Positions 1 to 8,248 of a stretch of 64,000 bases of DNA are shown in pieces. The position numbers and the translations under genes are program-made. Source of the stretch: Subdoligranulum sp. CAG:314 (GTDB lineage: Bacteria; Bacillota; Clostridia; Christensenellales; CAG-314); the NCBI GenBank assembly GCA_000437915.1, contig FR900987.1, forward strand, positions 1-64,000, in the 5' to 3' direction. The notes under the pieces were generated by a model. It was not told the origin of the DNA and made no database searches. It worked only from the letters and a program-made list of their open reading frames with translations. Positions within the stretch are counted from its first letter, which is position 1. Every line of letters starts with the position of its first letter.

Positions 1-75
1 GACTCACTGAAAAACTATGAAATTGACTTGCCTTCCATCGATCAGCAACATTCCATAACTAACACTATACCTTAG
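1..75 (+). CDS. hsdS: Type I restriction specificity subunit HsdS, C-terminal tail (partial)
   Basis: Reading frame 1 is open from the window edge to a TAG at 73-75 and ends in IDLPSIDQQHSITNTIP. This fits the conserved C-terminal element of HsdS subunits (I-x-LP-x-I/L-x2-Q-x2-I), the helix after the second target-recognition domain. HsdS selects the DNA target for the HsdM/HsdR complex. The fragment lies on the opposite strand to hsdM and hsdR, tail to tail with hsdM, and the two stop codons overlap. An hsdS normally follows hsdM on the same strand, so this orientation is odd. Only 24 codons are visible, so completeness and partner regions cannot be judged. Confidence 0.7.
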   Translation, partial: DSLKNYEIDLPSIDQQHSITNTIP

Positions 76-1703
76 TCGATCTTTAACCTCCTTAAATTTT
101 CTATAATCTGCCTGTCGAGTTCTGCGCCCTCTTGTGTTAAAGCTAAATACTCAGCCTCAAATGCGTCGAGTTTTGCTTGAAACTCTTCAGGAGTTATGTC
201 TATATGCTCTATTACGATTTCAAAATACTGCCCGGCACTGAAAGAATATTTCTTTTCCGCTATCTTTTCATAGTCCACTTTAATAGAAAAATCTTGTTCT
301 TCTATTTCATTATTAAATGTATCTATGATCTTCTTTTCTTCTTCTTGCGAAAGGACAGTCTTTTGATTTTTTCCGTCTTCCTTTTTCTTCTCACCCAGTT
401 TAGATGCATCCATAAAAAACGCATAATCTGATGTCCTAGATTTATCAATGAAAAGAATAGACACATTTGTCCCTGTATTCGCAAAAATATTTGACGGCAT
501 TGAAATCACACCGCGCAAATATCTTTTATCCACTAAATACTTCCTGATATTAAATTCTATACCACTTTGAGCCGTTAAAAAACCAGTGGGAACAACAATA
601 GCCCCCTTACCGGTTTTATCCTTTAGTGAGTTTATAACATGCTGAATAAAGCACGTATAAATCGCCATACTTTCTTTCTTCTTAGCAGGGACTGTAGGTA
701 CCCCAGCCCAAAAACGCGCAGGCATTGCAGCAATGGATTCCCTTGTATCTGAAAAATCCATTTTGAACGGCGGATTGGACACAACATAATCAAACTGTCT
801 CAACCCTTGCCCGTTATCAGATTTATGGTATGGCGAAACAAGCGTATCACCTTGAATTGCGTGGTCAAGCGAAGATACCAACCCGTTCAATATCAAATTC
901 AACTTCAGCATTTTATTGCTGCGCTGCGAGATATCTTGAGAGAAGATAGTACATTTATCCTCTCCGATTTCGTGTGCCAATGCCATTAACAATGTTCCCG
1001 TGCCGGCAGACGGATCGTAACACTCGATACTATGTAATCCCTCGTTGCTAGGCACAAGTAATTTTGCCATGATTGTAGCAATAGCGTGAGGAGTATAATA
1101 CTCGGCATACTTTCCACCGCCATTTGTATTGTAATCTTTTATAAGATACTCAAAAATTGTAGCAAAGAAATCGTAGTGCTTTGAAAAAGCTTCCTCAAAT
1201 GAGAAATTGACTAACTTGTCAACCAACGCCTTTGCAAAAGATGAACGCTGCGAATCATCAGTGACATATTGAGTGAGCTTTTCAAACAGAGGGATTTTTG
1301 TGTTTTGCGTAGTTTGCGTCGAGAATATATCAATATTCAGATCAGCAATATCTGTCATTGTGCTGTCAAAGATCAGCTCAAAATCCCCTTTGTTTGACTG
1401 ATTCCAAAGATTTGCTATCAAGTGTTGCGGATACAATCTGGGAACATCGGGCGACAGCTTATCCAATAAATCAAGGCGCTCACTTTCCGACATAGCAGAA
1501 TAAGCGGCATCCCATTTATCGGCATTTGCAAGAACAGGGCTAAGCTTTTTGATTTCATATCCGAACTTATCGTTCAAAAACTTATACAGGAATACTTGCG
1601 TGATAATTTTATATTCATTACCATCATTTCCCAAACCGTATATTTGACAAACCGACTTCAAATTGTCAATTAGAGCTATTGTTTTTTCCTTAATATTTTC
1701 CAT
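72..1703 (-). CDS. hsdM: Type I restriction-modification DNA N6-adenine methyltransferase HsdM
   Basis: Modification subunit that transfers methyl groups from S-adenosylmethionine to adenine N6 in the site chosen by HsdS; it is also needed for cleavage by the R2M2S complex. The 543 residues are the usual family length. An HsdM N-terminal helical domain comes first, then the methyltransferase fold with the AdoMet-binding motif DPSAGTGTL near residue 230 and the catalytic motif NPPF near 310. The ATG at 1703 is preceded by GGAG. It lies 9 nt after hsdR and is almost certainly cotranscribed with it. Base composition is clearly more AT-rich than the genes beyond 8 kb, consistent with horizontal acquisition. 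Confidence 0.96.
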   Translation of the reverse strand: MENIKEKTIALIDNLKSVCQIYGLGNDGNEYKIITQVFLYKFLNDKFGYEIKKLSPVLANADKWDAAYSAMSESERLDLLDKLSPDVPRLYPQHLIANLWNQSNKGDFELIFDSTMTDIADLNIDIFSTQTTQNTKIPLFEKLTQYVTDDSQRSSFAKALVDKLVNFSFEEAFSKHYDFFATIFEYLIKDYNTNGGGKYAEYYTPHAIATIMAKLLVPSNEGLHSIECYDPSAGTGTLLMALAHEIGEDKCTIFSQDISQRSNKMLKLNLILNGLVSSLDHAIQGDTLVSPYHKSDNGQGLRQFDYVVSNPPFKMDFSDTRESIAAMPARFWAGVPTVPAKKKESMAIYTCFIQHVINSLKDKTGKGAIVVPTGFLTAQSGIEFNIRKYLVDKRYLRGVISMPSNIFANTGTNVSILFIDKSRTSDYAFFMDASKLGEKKKEDGKNQKTVLSQEEEKKIIDTFNNEIEEQDFSIKVDYEKIAEKKYSFSAGQYFEIVIEHIDITPEEFQAKLDAFEAEYLALTQEGAELDRQIIENLRRLKID

Positions 1704-1712
1704 TTGTTCTCC

Positions 1713-4700
1713 TTATGCCGCATAGGTGGCATTATATTGCGACAAATATTGGCGGGCTATTCTTGAACGAATAAACAACCTATCCTCACGTTCGCACGTG
1801 AAATTCAGCTTATCCATTCCAAGCGTAATTTGCGACATTACGGTCTGCTCAAAAAATGCATCTTTTTTAAGAATATCATTTTTATCATAAACCTTTTGAT
1901 CTATTTCGGTCTTGATCACCAACAAAAATTCCATTATTTGCTCATCCAGTAATGACACAATGGGCTTTTTGTGTTCTGATTGCCTACGTTCATTTTCTTC
2001 TCTAATACGCTTATGAACACGAGCAAACTTTGTATCTCCACGATACTTCTTTAATAATGCATTATTCTTTCGCTGCAACTCATTCAGCTTTTTAAGAATT
2101 TCATCCAATTCTTTTGAACGTTCATAGAATTGATCAATGTTATCGATTACAAACCCGTGTTCGTGAAAACGCTGACGAAACGCCTCTTGCAGGGTTATAT
2201 ATTCAGGATCATCCGGATCCATATTTTCGGTAAATTTCATAATGACGTTCCGCCATTTATCATTCAGTTCATTTCCACCAGAAATCAAGCGCATTTCTTC
2301 TTCACCGATTTTCTGGAAGTTAAAAGTTATATCCAGCATCGCCTCGTTAACTAATTGCTTTGTGGAGTCATCCGTATCAAACGATTCTTTTAAATTGATG
2401 TTGTTAATGTGCCTTTGTACTTCAGAAATCATAAAGGACAAATTCTCAATCTCCAAATGGGAAAACTCTTCCTTCAATTTATCATCGCCAAAAGTGCGCA
2501 CGATATTATAGGTATCGCGTGCAGACATAAGTGCTTTCTTTAAGCGAAGAAGCTCTTCCTTATCCTCAATAGTAGATATTTCCGAACTAAACTCCTCCAT
2601 ATTATCAGTTGTGAACTCAAATAAAGTTTGTCTCACAGCCTTCATCTGAGCAATCAAAGCATCTTTATCTTCAATTACTTGAGCATATGTATTTGGTATA
2701 TTATCAAGTCCTGTTTCCTTAGGATCACTAAACCTATTTAACTCTCTAAGATATGCTGCATTCGTTTCTTCGAAATTTTTCTTGATATCAGCAAAATCGA
2801 CAATATATCCATATTTATTAGACTTATACGGTCGATTTACTCTTGTTATCGCTTGCAGCAAGCCATGATCTTTTAGCTTTCGTCCAAGATACAGCCGTTT
2901 TAATCTCAGCGCATCAAAACCCGTAAGTAGCATATTAAATACGATGAGAATATCGATCTTAAAGTTCCGTTTAAAATCATCGACAATTTTCTCGCGGGTT
3001 TCCTTATCGTCGCTATCGTATAAAATCAGTCCAGCTTTCAAATGCCCTTGCACGGAAGAATCGGCATTGATTTTGTTTTGAACTTCATCAAACAAAGAAT
3101 ACATAAGACGGGCCTGATTGCTTGTTTCGCAAATGATCATGCCGCCCAATGTATTATCGCCTCTCATTATACGAAAACGGTTTAAGTCATTAATGATGTA
3201 TCTTAACAGCTCTCTTACATAGTTCTCGTGTTCAATAATCTGGCTCTTTTTTACATCTTTCTTCTGAACCAACTGCTCAAGCTTTTCATATATCTGAGAT
3301 AACTTTTCTCTATAAGAAGTTTCTATATCCTCACGGATAATCTTTAATGTATATCCGTCTTGTATAGACTTGTCATAATAGTATGTATGGATATAATCGC
3401 CGAAAACACGCCAAGACTCCCTCTCCTCTTTCAATAGAGGAGTTCCAGTCAAAGCCAATTTTATAGAATTCCTATCCGCATCTAACAAATTTGCAAGGAA
3501 TGAGCCTTCTGGCTTATATCCTCGATGCGCTTCATCAATAATAAAAATTCGTTGCAAATTAGTAGAATAAGCCGGCAATGTAACTCTTTCTCTGTCTTCT
3601 TCGAAACGCTGTATATTTACGACCGTAATTTCTTTTTGTCCACCGTTACCTTCAAGTGCCTGATTGGTGCGAAATTGCTCCATTAGTTCAGCACGGCTGT
3701 TCGCCGTTTTAACAACCAACCCACGAGCTTCAAATTCTTGTTTTGCTTGCTTTAATAAATCAAGTCGGTCAACAATAAAATAGAATTTTGTAACAACATT
3801 CTTCTTTGCAAACTCATCTGATAAAACTTGATTAAGGTAATATGCCAGTGCCGTTTTACCACTGCCTTGTGTATGCCAAATAATCCCAGACTTTACTCCT
3901 TGCACAAGCTTATCCCTAATTATAAGGGATGCAAAAAGTTGCTGATAACGCATAATGTGTTTTTGATCCAGCTTTTCTACTTTACCGTCTATTTCACGGT
4001 CAATACTTACATAAGCAATACCATATTTGATTAAATAAAGCAGCCTCTCAGGACTACACATAGATGTAAGTGTTCTATTGGTCGGTGTATTTATGCCTTT
4101 ATTGGTAACATAGTCGGGCTGATGATGTAAAACCTGACAATTAAAATCGGATAAAACCTGTTTTTCTGTCGCTTCATCTATATCCAAATATGGATAATTT
4201 TCGTTATAAGGTGCAATTGTTCGATTTAAAGGGTTCTCCTCTCTAAAACAACTGAAAGCTGCTTTATCTCTTGCCGCAGTACAGTAAAACACGCCTTGTA
4301 TAGGTACTATACCACCCTCAGCGTCATACTCCATGTTGTTGGAAAAAATCATTAACTGCGTAATGTTTATAAATCTACGGAACTTTTTATTGGGAAAACG
4401 CAAACTATTCATACGTTCCATTTCCGCGACCATTCCGCCTTGATTATTAGGCTTTTTCACCTCAATAAATGCTAACGGTATTCCATTGATAAACACCGTT
4501 ATATCTGGCCGAAATTCATCTTGGTCTCTTTTGCAAGTAAATTCACCTGTACAATGATATACATTATTTTCAGGATGTTCAAAATCGATTAGACGGACAG
4601 GGGATACCATGGTCAGTCGCTTGTAAAAACTTCTACCTAAGTCATCATTATCAAGTTCCTGCTTAATGGACAAAAGCACTTGTTCAGCTTCGCCAGCATA

Positions 4701-4880
4701 ACCTGGGTTAAGTTTTACAAATTGCTCAATAAAAATTTGACGAAGTATATTCGTATCCGCATCGAAAATAGTTCCGGCTGAATCTTCCGAAATTTTTCCA
4801 AAATATTTAAAACCAAGTCTAGTTAAGTGTATAATAGCAGGCAATTGTACTCTTGTTAATTCATTTCTTTTTTCTGCCAT
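1713..4880 (-). CDS. hsdR: Type I restriction endonuclease HsdR
   Basis: Motor and nuclease subunit that translocates unmethylated DNA with ATP and cuts it far from the recognition site. The 1055 residues show an N-terminal PD-(D/E)xK nuclease (RPDITVF with Asp near 126, then EVKK near 140), Walker A HTQGSGKT at about 336-343, a DEAH box at about 449-452, the TGTP motif III and a motif VI (QAITRVNRP). The ATG at 4880 has AGGAG 7 nt upstream. It is first of an hsdR-hsdM unit. No frameshift or missing catalytic residue is visible, so the cutting subunit looks functional. Confidence 0.96.
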   Translation of the reverse strand: MAEKRNELTRVQLPAIIHLTRLGFKYFGKISEDSAGTIFDADTNILRQIFIEQFVKLNPGYAGEAEQVLLSIKQELDNDDLGRSFYKRLTMVSPVRLIDFEHPENNVYHCTGEFTCKRDQDEFRPDITVFINGIPLAFIEVKKPNNQGGMVAEMERMNSLRFPNKKFRRFINITQLMIFSNNMEYDAEGGIVPIQGVFYCTAARDKAAFSCFREENPLNRTIAPYNENYPYLDIDEATEKQVLSDFNCQVLHHQPDYVTNKGINTPTNRTLTSMCSPERLLYLIKYGIAYVSIDREIDGKVEKLDQKHIMRYQQLFASLIIRDKLVQGVKSGIIWHTQGSGKTALAYYLNQVLSDEFAKKNVVTKFYFIVDRLDLLKQAKQEFEARGLVVKTANSRAELMEQFRTNQALEGNGGQKEITVVNIQRFEEDRERVTLPAYSTNLQRIFIIDEAHRGYKPEGSFLANLLDADRNSIKLALTGTPLLKEERESWRVFGDYIHTYYYDKSIQDGYTLKIIREDIETSYREKLSQIYEKLEQLVQKKDVKKSQIIEHENYVRELLRYIINDLNRFRIMRGDNTLGGMIICETSNQARLMYSLFDEVQNKINADSSVQGHLKAGLILYDSDDKETREKIVDDFKRNFKIDILIVFNMLLTGFDALRLKRLYLGRKLKDHGLLQAITRVNRPYKSNKYGYIVDFADIKKNFEETNAAYLRELNRFSDPKETGLDNIPNTYAQVIEDKDALIAQMKAVRQTLFEFTTDNMEEFSSEISTIEDKEELLRLKKALMSARDTYNIVRTFGDDKLKEEFSHLEIENLSFMISEVQRHINNINLKESFDTDDSTKQLVNEAMLDITFNFQKIGEEEMRLISGGNELNDKWRNVIMKFTENMDPDDPEYITLQEAFRQRFHEHGFVIDNIDQFYERSKELDEILKKLNELQRKNNALLKKYRGDTKFARVHKRIREENERRQSEHKKPIVSLLDEQIMEFLLVIKTEIDQKVYDKNDILKKDAFFEQTVMSQITLGMDKLNFTCEREDRLFIRSRIARQYLSQYNATYAA

Positions 4881-4993
4881 GATTTATCTCCTGTGCAACT
4901 TCTCATAATTTTAAATTATAGGAAGTTAATAGAAACAAAATATAATTCTGCATCATAATCGGCACTTTGCTTATACCGAACAATACTATAAGA

Positions 4994-5821
4994 TTATTTT
5001 CTATATATTTCATCCAAAGTTTTGTTGTCTTTATTTTTCCATTCTATCCAACCGTTAGTAGAACCACCGATGATGAAGTCGCTTGCTCCACTTGGTGTAT
5101 TAAATTCAAGCGTGACTTTAAGAATATACTTATCAGCTTGTATTGTGATATCGCCTTTCCCAAGGAGATATTCACGTTGTCTATTATACTTTTGAAGGTT
5201 TGCCGATTTTGTAAAATTAACTTCGGAGCCTTCTAGTACTTGAAATTTATCTCCGTCATATACTCCAAATGCTTTTATGCCATTTCGGGTTGTATGAAAA
5301 ATGTCTGATTCATTCAAGTTTGTCCGTGCATTATCCATTTTATAGCCTTGCGTCGCCATGATAAACTTGATTTCCTCATAAACTTCTTCAATAGAGGGAA
5401 AGTCATATTCGTCAATTTCATATTTAGGTTTGACGGAATTTTCTACCTTATAGCGGTTGGATTCATGCGCTTTAATAATTGCATATTCTTCAAGCCCGCT
5501 GATAATATCAAGCGAAAAAGTTTTGCTATCAGCAAGGAACATGATGGCTTTATTCCAAAAATCTTTAGAACGGTTATGGTCGTCCAAACGTATTACACCG
5601 TTGCGCGTTTGACCAATGTAAAGTTGCGCAATCTTGTTTTCGTCATTTTCATTGATTAGATAATAAATTCCGGGACGGTTGACGTCCGTAATTTTCTTCG
5701 CCTCTATAAGAAGTGGACGCGGAATGACATAAGTCGTCATGGTTGAAAGGTGACGTCTTATAGAGCGAATGCCGTCCGGTTGACCGTTATGATAAATAAT
5801 TTCAAGTTTTTTGCTTATCAT
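4994..5821 (-). CDS. GIY-YIG nuclease family protein with C-terminal DUF4357-like domain
   Basis: The 275 residues begin with a GIY-YIG nuclease signature (GIYYL near residue 51 and LYIGQT near 67). GIY-YIG domains hydrolyse DNA phosphodiesters. The C-terminal part (TPSGASDFIIGGSTNGW followed by EWKN and TLDEIYR) matches the DUF4357 pattern often attached to such nucleases in restriction and defence loci. The ATG is preceded by GAGGA. It is on the same strand as hsdRM, about 110 nt upstream of hsdR, and equally AT-rich. A restriction or defence role is inferred from context; the substrate is unknown. Confidence 0.8.
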   Translation of the reverse strand: MISKKLEIIYHNGQPDGIRSIRRHLSTMTTYVIPRPLLIEAKKITDVNRPGIYYLINENDENKIAQLYIGQTRNGVIRLDDHNRSKDFWNKAIMFLADSKTFSLDIISGLEEYAIIKAHESNRYKVENSVKPKYEIDEYDFPSIEEVYEEIKFIMATQGYKMDNARTNLNESDIFHTTRNGIKAFGVYDGDKFQVLEGSEVNFTKSANLQKYNRQREYLLGKGDITIQADKYILKVTLEFNTPSGASDFIIGGSTNGWIEWKNKDNKTLDEIYRK

Positions 5822-5910
5822 TTTTATTCCTCTGCATAAAAATATCTGATAGTGATTTTTCGTACATTATAAATACCATATTTTATAATCTGAATCAATG
5901 GCACAAAGAG

Positions 5911-7308
5911 TTAAATCCGTTCTATAAGCTTAATATTCGCATTCTTTCCCGCCTCGTCAATTAACCCCTGCGTATAGCCTGCCGTACTGAAAAGAATATA
6001 CTGTACGTTTTTCGTCTGCGTGAGTTTGAGCATGGCTTCGGATTTTTCCTGCAAAGTGTGCAAAACGGATAACCCTTTGGGCGAGGTGGTGTATTTACAT
6101 TCGCCAAGCACGAGATTTCCGTTCGCGGTATCAATGCCGACGATGTCGATTTCACCAGCCTTCGCTCCCCAATACCTGCCGACTTTATCAAAGTGGAAGT
6201 TCCATGTATTCGCGGCGGAAAGCTCCCACATTTTTTCACGGCAGACGTCCTCATAGACAAAAGACGCATAGTTCTGCGCAAAACTTTTTTTGATCTGTGA
6301 CAGAACGAACGCGGTTTCACCCTTTTCAAGATAGGCGCGATAGGGATAAACAAACTTAAACCAGAACGCAATAAAGTTATCGGCTATGCGGTAAAGCCCG
6401 CTTTTGCTCTTTTCGGGCGCCGTCTCCGTTATGGGAACTTCGCGTTCAACAAGATCCAAGTCCATCAAAACTTTCAAATACTTTGTAAGCCCCGTCTGTT
6501 TCAAACCGAGATTTGTTGCTATATCAGAAAGTTTGCGGTTGCCCATGGCAATCGCCTTAATGAGTGAAAAATAGCTGCCGATTTCGCTTACCTCTTTTTG
6601 TAAGAGGAAGTAAGGCTCTTCATAGAGAAAACTCTGCGAATTAAGCACGTTTTCTTCGATTGCTTCGAAAATATCAGTATAATTACAGAAAGTTTCAATA
6701 TACTTCGGAACGCCGCCCGTCACCGCATAAAACGGGAGCAGTTCGTTATTTTCCCGTCCTTCAAAAAATTCATGATAATGGCTGAACGGTATTTGTTTGA
6801 GTTTGATTTGTGCCGTGCGTCTGCCATAGAGAGGAGAACTATAATCGAGCGTCTGCGACTTCATGAGCGATACGAGCGAGCCGCACAAAATCAACATAAC
6901 ATTCGCGTCTTTAAGCAGCGTATCCCATACCTTTTGCATAACGGACGGAAATGCCGAATTGGACTGTCCGATATATTGGAACTCGTCGAACACGATTATT
7001 TTTTTCGTTTCCGTCTTATATTCGACCAGCGTTTTGAAAACAGTAAACCAGTCAACGGCGGCGGACTTCAAAAGTTCGTTGCCCGTAAACTCGGTAACCT
7101 GCGTTTTGAAGTAATTTAAATTCTGCATTTCGGATTCTTCGGTCGCAAGAAAATACAGGGAATCCGAATGTCTTTTCAAAAACTCTGCGATAAGCGCCGT
7201 TTTTCCGACACGCCGCCTTCCATAGACAATGACGAGGGAGGATTCGTTTGAATGATATTGTTTTTCCAACGCATCTAACTCTTTTGCACGGTTGACGAAT
7301 TTTTGCAT
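5911..7308 (-). CDS. AAA-type ATPase with C-terminal DUF234 nuclease-like domain
   Basis: The 465 residues have a Walker A motif GRRRVGKT at about 30-37, a Walker B segment (IIVFDEFQYI), a winged-helix region (KLSDIATNLGLKQTGLTKYL) and a C-terminal DUF234-type region with a PD-(D/E)xK-like pattern (GEIDIVG followed by LVLGECKY). This is the architecture of archaeal-type ATPase/DUF234 proteins, common in bacteria but functionally poorly understood. The ATG has GGAGG 6 nt upstream. A promoter candidate lies just upstream and the tRNA-Thr gene some 350 bp further. Placement beside restriction genes fits an accessory or defence role; no substrate can be assigned. Confidence 0.82.
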   Translation of the reverse strand: MQKFVNRAKELDALEKQYHSNESSLVIVYGRRRVGKTALIAEFLKRHSDSLYFLATEESEMQNLNYFKTQVTEFTGNELLKSAAVDWFTVFKTLVEYKTETKKIIVFDEFQYIGQSNSAFPSVMQKVWDTLLKDANVMLILCGSLVSLMKSQTLDYSSPLYGRRTAQIKLKQIPFSHYHEFFEGRENNELLPFYAVTGGVPKYIETFCNYTDIFEAIEENVLNSQSFLYEEPYFLLQKEVSEIGSYFSLIKAIAMGNRKLSDIATNLGLKQTGLTKYLKVLMDLDLVEREVPITETAPEKSKSGLYRIADNFIAFWFKFVYPYRAYLEKGETAFVLSQIKKSFAQNYASFVYEDVCREKMWELSAANTWNFHFDKVGRYWGAKAGEIDIVGIDTANGNLVLGECKYTTSPKGLSVLHTLQEKSEAMLKLTQTKNVQYILFSTAGYTQGLIDEAGKNANIKLIERI

Positions 7309-7337
7309 TTCGTACCTCCGAAAGGTTCTTATCTAAT

Positions 7338-7365
7338 ATTATACTCAAAATTATAATAATTGCAA
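7338..7365 (-). promoter_or_regulatory. Promoter of the ATPase gene
   Basis: TTGCAA, 16 bp, TATAAT read on the minus strand, about 30 bp upstream of the ATPase start codon. The matches are good and the placement sensible, but the surrounding DNA is very AT-rich. Confidence 0.5.
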
Positions 7366-7434
7366 GTATAATTCATAAGATTTTTAAACTATTTTAAAGA
7401 AATTTTATTTTTTGACTGACATTCAAGAAAGTTG

Positions 7435-7576
7435 TTTGCTATTGTTTGCTACCGAACCCGAAAAAGGCAGTTTCAGAGCGATTTTGACCGTCTGAAAAAT
7501 GGCTTTTCAAATTTTGCTGAATGGCGAATAACGAACTGATAAAAATTGCAAAAAGTGTTTGCTACCGTGTTTGCTA
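7435..7576. repeat. Two pairs of TTTGCTA iterons in the tRNA-proximal intergenic region
   Basis: The heptamer TTTGCTA occurs at 7435-7441, 7445-7451, 7558-7564 and 7570-7576, as two closely spaced pairs (10 and 12 bp apart) separated by about 115 bp. The whole 7366-7624 stretch is AT-rich with no convincing coding sequence. Paired short direct repeats next to a tRNA gene resemble the arm-type binding sites of tyrosine integrases, but no integrase gene is visible, so this is only a suggestion. Confidence 0.4.
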
Positions 7577-7624
7577 TTGATTTTGTGTTTTTCCTCGATT
7601 GTGTAAAACAGTGCAGAAAATAAA

Positions 7625-7651
7625 GAAAAAACCACAATATCTTGTGGTTTT
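7625..7651 (-). terminator. Rho-independent terminator of tRNA-Thr
   Basis: On the minus strand a 10-bp stem AAAACCACAA/TTGTGGTTTT with a 4-nt loop is followed by a T-rich tract, a few bases after the CCA end of the tRNA. Confidence 0.85.
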
Positions 7652-7655
7652 CGCT

Positions 7656-7731
7656 TGGAGCTGTTAGCGGGATTTGAACCCGCGACCTCGTCCTTACCAA
7701 GGACGTGCTCTACCTACTGAGCCATAACAGC
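7656..7731 (-). tRNA. tRNA-Thr (anticodon GGT), CCA encoded
   Basis: A complete 76-nt cloverleaf on the minus strand: acceptor GCTGTTA/TAACAGC, D stem GCTC/GAGC, anticodon stem CGTCC/GGACG around loop TTGGTAA (anticodon GGT, reading ACC and ACT), T stem GCGGG/CCCGC with loop TTCAAAT, discriminator T and encoded CCA. It is followed by a clear terminator and preceded by a truncated tandem copy and a consensus promoter. Confidence 0.97.
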
Positions 7732-7885
7732 ATATTGAATTTTCCGCCGATTTTTGAGGGGGTTCGGCTGCCCCGTTTTGTTGCTATTTGTTCCTTACCA
7801 AGGACGTGCTCTACCTGCTGAGCCATAGCAGCATATTGAATTTTCCGCCGATTTTTGAGGGGTTTCGGCTGCCCCGTTTTGCTGC
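7691..7885. repeat. 94-bp imperfect tandem repeat containing the 5' half of tRNA-Thr
   Basis: Copies at 7691-7784 and 7792-7885 differ at only a handful of positions. Each contains the anticodon arm, D arm and 5' acceptor strand of a tRNA-Thr plus the same 5' flank, which includes a GGGG/CCCC hairpin. The second copy stops inside the anticodon arm, giving a truncated tRNA. Confidence 0.9.
7791..7832 (-). pseudogene. Truncated tRNA-Thr (5' half only)
   Basis: Acceptor 5' strand GCTGCTA, an intact D arm and the anticodon arm with GGT are present, then the similarity ends; variable loop, T arm and 3' acceptor strand are missing. It lies between the promoter and the intact tRNA-Thr, so it is probably transcribed in the same precursor. 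Its acceptor strand differs from the intact gene by one base, consistent with descent from a second complete tRNA-Thr gene. Confidence 0.85.
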
Positions 7886-7960
7886 CGTGATTTTGCCCGC
7901 ACAGAGCTGAAAAAGTCCGACTATGCCGCAAAGATAAGCAAACAAATTTAAAGCTATTGA

Positions 7961-7989
7961 ATTATAGCCAAATCAATAAAAAATGTCAA
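7961..7989 (-). promoter_or_regulatory. Consensus promoter of the tRNA-Thr transcript
   Basis: Perfect TTGACA, 17 bp, TATAAT on the minus strand. Transcription would start near 7954 and run through the truncated and intact tRNA-Thr copies. The rest of the 7886-8163 gap shows no gene. Confidence 0.85.
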
Positions 7990-8163
7990 GTTATTTATTG
8001 ATATATTTGAAAATTGTTTAAGCTGCGTCCCGTCTGCCGCATTCGGAATATTGTCTGCACAGCAAGCTGCGTCTAACCGGCCTAAAATCCCTGTCCGCAA
8101 AAAATTTCTACCGCTCCGACTTTCGCGGCGACGACAAAATCGTTTGAGAAGCGAAATCGGCCC

Positions 8164-8190
8164 GAAAAAAAGCCCCCTGCAAAGGGGGCT
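8164..8190 (-). terminator. Terminator downstream of the 8.2-9.2 kb lipoprotein gene
   Basis: A 7-bp GC-rich stem AGCCCCC/GGGGGCT with a 6-nt loop is followed on the minus strand by seven T residues. Confidence 0.9.
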
Positions 8191-8248
8191 TCCGCGCCTT
8201 CAAAGCAAATTCGGGGAAAACAATTCGGGCGCGCGTGTGTGCGTTGAT

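Noticed and set aside
7473..7700. Possible integrase remnant upstream of tRNA-Thr
   Set aside because: The minus-strand frame reads through the tRNA itself and shows no recombinase motif; only short iterons support an integration site here.
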